This document shows, piece after piece, positions 22,200-31,671 of a DNA stretch of 64,000 nt. Source of the DNA: Takakia lepidozioides (lineage: Eukaryota; Streptophyta; Takakiopsida; Takakiales; Takakiaceae); NCBI GenBank assembly GCA_030704615.1, contig JAKLZA010000360.1:1-64000 (forward strand), read 5' to 3'. The notes beneath the pieces were generated by a model, which was not told where the DNA came from, ran no database searches, and worked only from the letters and a program-made list of their open reading frames with translations. Position 1 is the first letter of the stretch. Every line of letters starts with the position of its first letter. Made by a program: the position numbers and the translations under genes.

Positions 22200-23940
22200 C
22201 GGACGGATGAATTTCGGCGCCGAAATTCATCCTATTCAAGTGCTTTCGTACACAAACTTACAAATTTCGGCGCCGCAATTCATCGCTTCCCAAGTCCTCA
22301 TTCGTCATGAGCAAACCTGTCAGTGGGATATCGGAGCCGGAATTAATTCCGGAACAGTGGAAACGGCTGCACTTGGGCACATTTCATCCATATTTCGGCG
22401 CCGAAATTCATTACGAATATCTCCGTCCACGCGTAGACGAGGTGAAATCATCCATATTTCGGCGCCGAAATTCATCCAGAGCGAAGACTAAATCGGCACC
22501 ATGCTATGCTTTGCCGCCATCATTGCCCTTGACGGATGCTGTCCATGCCTGTTGGACTTGCCATTTCTGGACATTTAACTATAATTTCGGCGCCGAAATT
22601 ATACTTTATGTGCGGCAACGTCCCGTGCGAAAAAGACCACTTAATGGATACTGTCGATTTCAAATGAAAAAAACAGCTAAAATACAATTAATTTTGACAG
22701 AATGGGTTCAATATGCCGATTTTTCCATTAAATGCAGAATATTCCTGTTATCTTCGTCGGAACGGGGTATTTCCAACGATTTACGGAAAATTATGTCATC
22801 CAAAAGCAAATAGTAAGTGTCGGGTTTGGACGAATTTCGGCGCCGAAATTCATCCGTCGCATAGAAAATGTAATATTAGAGTTACTCATTGCGGACAGTA
22901 AGGATGAATTTCGGCACCGAAATTCATCCATTTCAAAGAAAAATAAATATTGGAGGGAGGGCATTGGATGAATTTCGGCGCCAAAATACGGCGCTCAAAC
23001 CCTGAAAAGAATTTGGAGGGATGGAGTCGATTGAATTTCGGAGCCGAAATTCATTGCTCGCGAAGAAAAATAAATAAATTCGGGAGGACTTCGGATGAAT
23101 TTCGGCGCCGAAATTCATTGCTCGCGAAGAAAAAAAAAAATCGGGAGGACTTCGGATGAATTTCGGCGCCGAAATTCATTGCTCGCGAAGAAAAAAAATA
23201 ATTCGGGAGGACTTCGGATGAATTTCGGCGCCGAAATTCATTGCTCGCGAAGAAAAAAAATAAATTTGGGAGGACTTCGGATGAATTTCGGCGCCGAAAT
23301 TCATTGCTCGCGGAGAAAAAAATAAATTCGGGAGGACTTCGGACGAATTTCGGCGCCGAAATTCATTGCTCGCGGAGAAAAAAATAAATTCGGGAGGACT
23401 TCGGATGAATTTCGGCGCCGAAATTCATTGCTCGCGAAGAAAAAGGAAAATTAGAAGGGAGGACTTGGATGAGATTCGGCGCCGAAGTTCATCTGTCGCA
23501 AAGAAAAAAAAAAAAAAAAAAAAAAAACTTCAGATGAATTTCGGCACCGAAATCCATCCGCAGGGCAGCAGAATTAGGGTCGGAAAAGGAGATGAAGAAT
23601 GAATTTCGGCGCCGAAATACATCCATTCTGCCGATTCAGGATTATTGTCATTCGGATGTCGGCACCGATATCCGGACACGTGGTGAATCACGACTGTAAT
23701 CAGGAACACATTCATCTGTATTTTGGCATCCAAATTCAACTCTCATGTGCAGAAACAATTTGATGAAGAAGATGTTCATCCGAATTTTGGCACCGAAATC
23801 CATCCGTTGGATGCTTGGTCAGTTTCATGAGGTGAACAAATTACTACTTCTGTCGCCGGAATTCATCCCCTGGCTTCCAAAGTTGTTACATGACAGAGAT
23901 GTTCATCCAGATTTCAGTGCCGAAATTCATGGGAAGGCCT
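22200..23940. repeat. Central palindrome array of B1
   Basis: About 25 copies of GAATTTCGGCGCCGAAATTC, most followed by ATCC or ATTG. Centres: 22218.5, 22271.5, 22335.5, 22399.5, 22463.5, 22496.5, 22591.5, 22841.5, 22915.5, 22979.5, 23042.5, 23106.5, 23167.5, 23229.5, 23292.5, 23354.5, 23416.5, 23480.5, 23545.5, 23610.5, 23663.5, 23727.5, 23791.5, 23854.5, 23918.5. Steps are chiefly 53, 61-65 and 74 bp. Units 23042-23480 form a true tandem repeat with a GGGAGGACTTCGGATG spacer and variable poly-A. Outside it the spacers are unrelated, yet the spacing persists. ORFs reading FGAEIH are repeat artefacts. Confidence 0.92.
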
Positions 23941-24726
23941 GATTTATTGTAGCCCAAGTGGTTGTACATTACAATTCAGGCACCAAATATCCGATGTGAA
24001 CTTGCTGTTGTCGTCCGTTTTTGTAACGTACGTTACATACCTTCATCTTTACGTGCACTGATCACCCATCCTGTTGGATACGGAATCCTCCAGAAAATCA
24101 TTTGTGTTATTAGGTAGGACACACTCTTCTCACTGCAGGACTTCGCTGCGGAGCGTACCGAGAGGTCCTGTCTTCAACATGGACTCCCGTGTTTGGGTAA
24201 ACGTGTACTTCCATCCTGATTCTCTGAAAGCTAAAATACGTTCCACGAAATCCAATTCCCAGTCGTCATCCTCCTCCCACGAGAAGTTCTTCGCCCCGCA
24301 TACCGGTGGGTGACCCCGCAGCTTGGCCCACCCATCGGTGGGGGAAACTGAAAAGACGGCGGCCACCAACAAAGGCGAACGACACCAGGATGTCCAACGC
24401 TCTTGCAATGCCCTGCATAGTGCAAGGTTGCAGGGATGTTCCTCACCCCGGGATGGGGCGCATAAGATTGCTAGTTCTGTGTCCCAGTGGGAAGGGTCCT
24501 ACTGCACATTCCAGCATTTGCATACTGCACTTTGTGCAAACAGCAATCCATACGACAAAGGACACGTCCCAGTATACTGGCAGTGAATTGCAAAAAACCT
24601 TAACAGAAGATTATCCAAGCATGTATATTCCCCATATGGCACAGGGAAGCTGCTTGATTTCTGAATGAAAATGTATGTGCCATGAGTGTCGGCGAGTCGA
24701 AACATGTCTACTCTAGCATGCAAGAC
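23941..24726. other. Unassigned stretch of B1 carrying the 682-bp deletion point
   Basis: Corresponds to 43170-44640 of B2. The SWIM-finger fragment present there (43694-43957) is missing because sequence is lost at about 24464. The remaining DNA contains an acidic - strand reading (SWEEDDDWELDFVERIL, about 24210-24290) that is seen in all three copies but has no recognised relatives. Confidence 0.4.
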
Positions 24727-25194
24727 CTATGGTCCCCTCGCCCAAGAAGAAGGAACTCTAACTGGCCTCTCAAGGACCTCCTGAGTGACCGGGTGCCTAT
24801 ATTTGAACAAAATGTCAGTGGTTTCTGTCGCCCGGTTGAAACTAACGAGGATGTCGTGTTTATCGATAGCGCCCCCTTGGTAGAAGGACATTTTCACAGT
24901 GGGCCCTGTGTTCCCCTCCTCCTCATCCTCATAACAATTCCAGCGATACAGCAACGCTGTGCGTGATCTGTTCGGCTCCCACTCATGCGGAAAGTCCAGG
25001 TCCATGATGCGTAGGAACCACCTGCTCCCCAGCCGGGGTCCAGGAGAATCGTGCAATCCTGGAAGAAACTCCATTGCTCTCAGCTGGACAAGTCGAGGAT
25101 CGTCCCTATAAACATCCAGGAAAACAATGATGTCGTCTGCTTTCGGGAAAATGACTCCCGTCTGGCGTCGATAGATGTGATTCGGGCACGACAT
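24727..25194 (-). CDS. Orphan protein, B1 copy with internal deletion
   Basis: Homologue of the 8694-9257 product and near-identical to 44641-45192, but shortened to 155 aa. An 84-bp (28-codon) in-frame loss joins YRWNC directly to YEDEEEGNTG near 24932, removing the WTY...ENFTRG segment. The deletion ends share AAC. Because the missing part contains conserved residues (CCEWTY), function is doubtful although the frame stays open. In B the gene lies upstream of the methyltransferase remnant on the same strand, the reverse of the order in A. Confidence 0.6.
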   Translation of the reverse strand: MSCPNHIYRRQTGVIFPKADDIIVFLDVYRDDPRLVQLRAMEFLPGLHDSPGPRLGSRWFLRIMDLDFPHEWEPNRSRTALLYRWNCYEDEEEGNTGPTVKMSFYQGGAIDKHDILVSFNRATETTDILFKYRHPVTQEVLERPVRVPSSWARGP

Positions 25195-25309
25195 GGCCTC
25201 ACGACATAGCACGAACTCAAAGCAGGGAGGAGATGGGCACAACAGAGAAGAGTGAAGAGCAAAATGAGAGCAAGGCCTCCCTTACCGTAAGGCGGGTATT
25301 TGCTCTCCG

Positions 25310-25790
25310 GAGCCCAATTTTGGCGCTGTTATTGGATGGAGTGCGGAAGCTTCAGCCGAGAATTTTGTTTCCGCAGGTCAATTTCGGCGCCGTTATTGGT
25401 TGCAATCCCTAGCCTTCAGCCGGGTATTTGGTTTCCGGACCCAATTTCGGCGCCGTTATCGGCTGCACTCCGGTGGCTTCAACCGAGTATTTGATTTTCG
25501 GGGCCCATTTTGGCGCCGTTATCGCCTGCACTCCGGAGGATGCAGCCGGGTATTTGGTTGGCGGAGCCCAATTACTTTCACCTTTGTTGGCTTCACTCCC
25601 GAGCCTTCAGCCGGCTATTTCTTTTCCTGTGCCCAATTACGGCGCCGTTATACCCAACCATCATGCACTTCTGCAACAGTACTATCCACGGTTATAGGTC
25701 GCCATTGCGTTTTCGGAGTCTGCAAACCCGGATCCTAATTCCGCTTGCGTCTCTGCCTCTGGGATAATTTCGGTGCCGTTATTGCCCAGA
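25310..25790. repeat. Right palindrome block of B1
   Basis: About seven units of 63-65 bp built on CCAATTTCGGCGCCGTTATTGG. The outer CCAAT/ATTGG and the inner CGGCGCCG are palindromic; the positions between are not. Centres: 25324.5, 25388.5, 25451.5, 25514.5, (one eroded), 25643.5, (one eroded), 25774.5. Spacers share TTCAGCCGGGTATTTG. Confidence 0.8.
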
Positions 25791-25821
25791 ATTCAGTTTT
25801 TCTATGACCTGGCCTAGCGGT

Positions 25822-26043
25822 CCATGAGCCTGGGCTCCAAGTCATGAGCGTACACTGGTACTCATGAGCGGAGTGCTTCCAGCATGAGCGCGGAAATCTT
25901 CGATTTTTGATTATTTTATAGTTTTGGGCCCGAAAAAAATCTGCCGAAATTCGAAGTGTGTTACTTTGCGGCTCATGGGTGAGCCATGCCCGCTCATGAG
26001 CTCATGAGCTCACCGCTCATGAGCTCATGGAATAGCAACCCCC
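25822..26043. repeat. Right terminus of element B1 with CATGAGC/GCTCATG cluster
   Basis: CATGAGC copies at 25824-25890, then GCTCATG copies from 25970 to 26029, ending in GCTCATGGAATAGCAA plus five C's. The same terminal sequence closes element A at 9720. Confidence 0.8.
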
Positions 26044-26052
26044 AAGAGAACC
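26044..26052. repeat. Target-site duplication, right of element B1
   Basis: AAGAGAACC, an exact copy of 19185-19193. Confidence 0.85.
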
Positions 26053-29000
26053 TAGGCAAGTAAGGGTGCATCAGGTGCAGCCCCAGCCAAGAAGAAACAA
26101 TGATCATGACCACTATGGTAGGTCTGGTGGTTATAACAATGGCATGGAAGGGAGAGGTAATTCAAGAGGGAATTACCAAGGAAATTCCAGAGGCAACTAT
26201 CAGGGTAATCCAAAGGGGAATTACCAGCCCGGGAATCAGGATTATAGAAATAATCCAAGAACAGACCAAGGGCGAGGACCCAATGGTGAAGAGCTATGTT
26301 ACTATTGTAATCAGCCAGGACATCGCAAGGCAGCCTGTTCATTCTGGATAAGACACCAGAATGAGATGAGAGCTCCTGTGAATGAGGGCCCAGTGGTGGC
26401 AGCTCACATGGTTAGGCCATGTGTTGTACCAGAAGTAAGTACAATGATAGTAACAAGAAGTAAAGCCAAACTAATACCTCCAGTAGAAGAGGAAGAAGAT
26501 GAGACTGGAAGTGGCAATGATATGCCTGAAGATGAAGAGACTTGGAAAGATGAGAAGGAACTGCACAAGGAAGTGGCAGATACTATAAGGAAAATGCAAA
26601 AGAGTACTGATATTCCTGTGGCAGATTCCTCTGATTCGGATGGAGAAAAAGAAGGGAGTGAGGAAGAAAGGAAAAAAGAAGATGCAGACATGCAAAGTAA
26701 TGAAGAGACTTTGGCTGCAGTAATATGTCAGACCAAAGCAGAAATTACCATTGGACAGCTATTAGCTGTGGCACCTTATTGTAGGCACAGGCTGTATCAA
26801 GCAATCAATCGAATTGCCCAAGAGACAGGAAACACAGACCTGAACAGCAAGGTGACCAGTTATAATGTGAAGCCGGAAGGGCGAGAACCAGTCATGGACT
26901 TTGATGATTCTATGTCAGTAATCCAATTGAGAATTGGAAGCACAGAACTAACTGATGTACTGATAGATGGTGGTTCTGGAGTAAATATCATGACAGACCA
27001 ATTAAGGAAGAAGCTTGGTCTAAGTAACATGAAACCAGCCCCATTTACAGTAACAATGGCAGATCAAAGAAGTGTACAGCCATTGGGATTAATAAGAGGA
27101 GTTAAGATACAGATACAGAAAATGATCTTTATGATCACAGTAACTGTATTAAAAATGGATGAAGTCATGGAGGCTTACTCCTTATTATTGGGACGTCCGT
27201 GGCTGAAACAGGCCAGGGTATTCCATGACTGGAATTCTCAGTTACTAACCGTGCATAATGGGATACACGAGATACAAATTACCACAAAGAAATCTAGTAG
27301 ATTACCTGCTACAAGAAGACCTCGAGGAGTCAGAGAGTATGACTGGAGAGGAGGACTGGATGAGGAGCAGGAAGCTACCCTATTTGCTGCACACCCAGAG
27401 TGGGAGCAGGTTGCAGAGATGCGGCTGGAAAGCCTAAGTTGTTTGAGAGGTATCTGCTGTGGTGTAGTGACAGCAACACCAACTGAAGAAGAAACCAGCA
27501 TTTACCCATCACATTTCTATGAAGAAAGAGAAGGAGAAATAGAAATCCTAGAAGAACCAGCCACTGTGAGCTTACAGGATGAAGTGGTGACTGGTTGGAC
27601 AATCACAGCTGATGAGCAGGTGAGAGAAGTAAATGTGGGAACTAAAGAGGAACCGAGGATGGTGAAAGTAGGAGCTGATTTGGAGCCGGAATTCTTCGAA
27701 GAAGCTAAAAGCTTGTTCATCAAATACAGAGATGTATTTGCTTGGAGCTATGAGGATCTAAAAGGGATACCACCTGAAGTCTGTCAGCATAAGATTGAAC
27801 TGGAACCAGGGTCAGTACCAATCAAGCAGGCGAGGTATAGAATGAATCCCAACTACGCACAGAAGGTTGGAGAAGAGATAAAGAAGTTGGCTGAGGCTAA
27901 GTTTATATACCCAATAGAGTATACAACTTGGTTGTCACCCATTGTAATAGTTCCCAAGAAGAATGGCAAACTAAGAGTATGTGTGAACTATAAGAAGCTG
28001 AATGCTTGTACGAAGAAAGATCCTTTCCCTTTGCCATTCACAGAAGCAGTATTAGACACTGTGGCAGGCCATGAGATGTACTCATTCATGGATGGCTTCA
28101 GTGGTTATAATCAAGTGCAAGTGGCAGAAGAAGACCAAGGGAAAACAGCTTTCATCACAGACTGGGGGGCTTATGCATACAAAGTCATGCCCTTTGGACT
28201 TTGTAATGCACCAGCGACCTTTCAGAGAGTGATAAGTGAATCTTTTCATGAGTATCTGGATGATTTCATGCAGGTGTTCTTGGATGATTTCAGTGTGTAC
28301 AGCTCTAAGAATGAGCACTTGCATAAATTGGAGTTATGCTTGGCCAGATGCAGGATGAGAGGTCTGGGCCTGAATCCAGAGAAGTGTACTTTCTGTGTGA
28401 ACTCAGGGGTGCTTCTGGGACACATTGTGTGTAAGAAGGGACTCCTTGTGGATCCCAGAAAGACAGAGTCCATTAAAGCCTCTCCACCACCAGTGAATGT
28501 TAAAAGTCTACGAAGATTCCTTGGGCAAACCAGTTATTACAGGAGATTTGTCAAAAGGTATGCACAAATAGCAGCACCATTGAGCAAACTACTGAAGAAA
28601 GATGCAGTGTTTGCCTGGACAGCGGAATGTCAACAGGCATTTGAGGAACTTACACTGTCAGTAACAACTACACCTGTACTGATTAACCCTCACTGGCATG
28701 TAGTATTCCATGTTCATTGCGATGCATCAGGAGAAGCGTTGGGAGCGGTGTTAGCCCAGAATGTTACAGGGAATATAGATTCACCTGTGTACTATGCTAG
28801 CCGGTTGATGAACAGTGCTGAGAGGAACTATAGTACAACGGAAAGAGAAGCATTGGCAATGATCTATGCAGTGAAGAAATTCAGGCATTACCTGTTGGGC
28901 AAGAAGTTTATGTTCTATGTGGATCACCAGGCTCTGATATACCTGGTAAACAAACCTCTGATAAGCGGAAGAATAGCAAGATGGTTAATAATCTTGCATG

Positions 29001-30540
29001 AGTTTGAGTTCGAGGTTATTTACAAGCCTGGCCGTTTGTATCTTGTGGCAGATCATTTGTCACGACTAACAACAGGAGAGGCCGCCACAGGAGTGGACGA
29101 TCAGTTACCTGATGCGAGTTTATTTGTAATGGAGGTGCAAGGAAGTGCAGATGAATGGTTAGATTGGCAGTGGCCAATCAGATACTACCTTGCTCATGGT
29201 CAGTGCCCACCTAGTTATGGTAAGGAGCAGAGGAAGAGAATCGCTATCAAAGCTTTACCTTATACTATGGTAGGAAGCAGAATGTATAAGTTAGGACCTG
29301 ATGGAGTACTAAAACGATGCTTGTACCACCATGAAGTAAATAAAGTTTTGGCGGAAGTTCATAAAGGAGTGGCTGGAGGTCATTTTGGAGAAGAGACTAC
29401 CAGTAGAAAGATACTACTCGCAGGATACTGGTGGCCTACTTTGTTCAAAGATGTACACGAGTATTGTCAGAAGTGTGATGAATGTCAGAGGCTAGGACCT
29501 TTGCCAAGAACTGGAAGGATGGCCTTGCATCCTACAATGCCTACGGAACCATTTCAGAAATGGGGACTAGACTTTGTTGGACCAATTAACCCACCATCCA
29601 AGAATACACGAAACAGGTACATAATTACAGCCACTGATTATACTACAAAGTGGGTGGAAGCTAAAGCTTTGAGGGACAACACAGCCAAGTCCACAGCAAG
29701 GTTCCTGTACGAGAACATACTTACACGATTTGGCTGTCCCTTAGAATTTATCAGTGATCAAGGAAGTCACTTCATGAATGAGACCATTGAGTTGTTGACT
29801 AAAGAGTTTATGATTGTGCATAGAAAGAGTACAACATATTACCCGTAGGGTAATGGGCAGGCAGAGGCTACCAACAAAATACTATGTACTATCTTGGCTA
29901 AGATAGTCAATGCAAACAGAACGGATTGGGATACAAAGCTGCTGACAGCTTTGTGGTCATACATGACTTCATATAAAGTCACCACTAAGTATACACCATT
30001 CCAATTAGTTTATGGTATGGAAGCCTTACTTCCATTGGAATTCCTGTTACCTACCATGAGAACGGAGTGGGGAAAAAGAATGGAATTGCAAGACTCCATC
30101 AAGGTCAGGAAACATGAATTATACCATGTGGAAGAAGTACGTGCTGATGCAGCTGATAATATGACCAGAATTCAGATGAAGCGAAAGGAACAGTTTGATG
30201 AAGGCAAGTTAAAGACTTTTAAGACGGGGGATTTGGTTCTATGGTTGCAGAAGAAAGGAAAGATTCAAGCTTCTAAGCTTAAATCACCGTGGAAAGGACC
30301 TTATGTCATACAAAAGATGTATGATAACAACACCGCCATGTTACAAACCATTAACAAAGAAATGCTGGGAAGAGTCAATGCAAATAAGTTGAAGGGGTAC
30401 AGTGGTATCCATGACAAACCCCTGCAGCATGATTTGCATGTTGAACCGCAAGAGCAGTCACGGGCTGCACCAGTGTTACGAACGGAGTATGGAACACTTG
30501 TCGCTAGGCCCAGCATATATGACCAGGGTGGGCAAAACAA

Positions 30541-30880
30541 ACGTGATACATCCTATCACAGCCCATCAAGGCAAAGCACAGCCTATCACAGCCCATCACG
30601 ACGTGACACAGCCTATCACAGCCCATCACGACGTGACACAGCCTATCACAGCCCAGCACGGCGCAACACAGCCTATCACAGCCCATCACGACGTGACACA
30701 GCCTATCATAGCCCAACAAGGCGCAACACAGCCTATAACAGCCCAGCACGGCGCAACACAACCTATCACAACCTACCACAACGTGTCACAGCCTATCACA
30801 GCTTACCACAGTGCATCACAGCCTATCACAACGTAACACAATATGACACAGCCTGTCACAGCTCAACACAGCCTACTAAA
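30541..30880. repeat. 30-bp coding tandem repeat in pol tail, unit 1
   Basis: CACAGCCTATCACAGCCC-based units encoding ten-residue repeats. It ends in degenerate units that keep CACAGCC. Unit 2 has one repeat more. Confidence 0.9.
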
Positions 30881-31641
30881 GTTACACGATCCATAGAATC
30901 AGTGACAAGTGGACACATAATAACTTCAGGAAAATGGCTGAAGGAAGAAGAAACGGAAATTACTTTAAAAATAGACACGTGGAGGTCAGGGCGCGACACA
31001 CAGCCGAGAATGAAGTGCAAGGACAGGTGTCAAAAAGAAAGAGGACAAGAACGGCCGTCAAAAGGGATGAAAGGCGGGCCCATTAATGAGTACGGAAAAA
31101 GGGAAACGGAACGAACGGCAAGTACAGAAAAGCCGAATTCTTGTCACATGTGTGATCCTAGTGGACTATCCAACAGGGAAAGTCCACTAAAGAAGATAAA
31201 ATCTAAAATCCAGTCACAGCGGATACAGCCAATAGAAAACCAGAGAAAGGATCAAGAAAATGGAGGGAAATTGAGCGCAAGAGGCGGCGTCGTTCTGAGT
31301 AACGGGCGTCTCGACAGGACAGACCATCAATGCTATACCTTGGAAACTATGGAGGAACTAACAGACTATACGCTCGCAATATTACTTACGCAGTGGCATA
31401 GACACGAAAGGATAGAGCGGAGCTTTTCTCTGAGCGATGCTTGCAAGCCCCGCAGGCTTACAAGAAATTACCCATAGCTTTCTGCGACAACCATACGTTT
31501 ATGCTTTGTGCACTACAGGCATTCCTGCAGTTGTTACAGCCAAAACAGTTCTGTGAGTCTAAAATGAAGAGAGTGAGAGGAATGGAGGAAATCAGGGTGA
31601 AGAGCACCACGATTCTGCAGAAACAAACAATTGCTACCCCA

Positions 31642-31644
31642 TAG
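31642..31644 (+). promoter_or_regulatory. In-frame TAG between pol and ORF3 (possible readthrough stop)
   Basis: TAG followed by GCG, with ORF3 continuing in the same frame nine codons before its first ATG. The stop is identical in R0 and unit 2, whereas other disruptions differ among copies. Confidence 0.45.
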
Positions 31645-31671
31645 GCGATACAGATACTGGAGGAGCTGAGA

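Larger units (their letters stand above)
19194..26043 (-). mobile_element. DNA element B1 (nested in unit 1), 6.85 kb
   Basis: Flanked by a perfect 9-bp duplication. The ends are inverted repeats: 17 of 21 positions match between the left end (19194-19214) and the reversed right end, including CTATT and CATGAGC. It carries a broken methyltransferase gene and the orphan gene, both on the - strand, plus three blocks of type-B palindromes and CATGAGC clusters at both ends. The TSD length and terminal repeats fit the Mutator superfamily; no transposase core is present. B1 differs from B2 by a 682-bp deletion at about 24464, an 84-bp deletion at about 24932, and an extra palindrome-array unit. Confidence 0.85.
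26053..31644 (+). pseudogene. pol: pol polyprotein, unit 1, stop codon and frameshift
   Basis: Continues the gag frame after the insertion. In order: a glycine/asparagine-rich stretch, a third CCHC knuckle (CYYCNQPGHRKAAC), an acidic spacer, an aspartic protease (VLIDGGSGVNIM), reverse transcriptase (FLDDFSVYS as the catalytic box), RNase H (CDASGEALGAVLAQ and STTEREALAMIYA), integrase with an HHCC finger, a DDE core (WGLDFVGP, SDQGSHF, glutamate after GNGQAE), a GPY/F-like tail (WKGPYVIQKMY) and ten-residue repeats. Unlike the other copies the integrase finger region is in frame (four T's at 29381). TAG at 29846-29848 interrupts the integrase, and a base is missing near 31430. Domain order and the late non-coding-like tail fit the Athila/Tat side of Ty3/gypsy. 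Confidence 0.9.

Noticed and set aside
22207-23739. ORFs with repeated FGAEIH/FRRRNS
   Set aside because: Read-through of the type-B palindromes. Poly-A indels between copies break the frames freely.
24187-24408. Acidic - strand ORF (SWEEDDDWELDFVERIL) as a gene
   Set aside because: Present in all B copies but without splice context, homologue in A or known motif. Its 3' end differs between copies.
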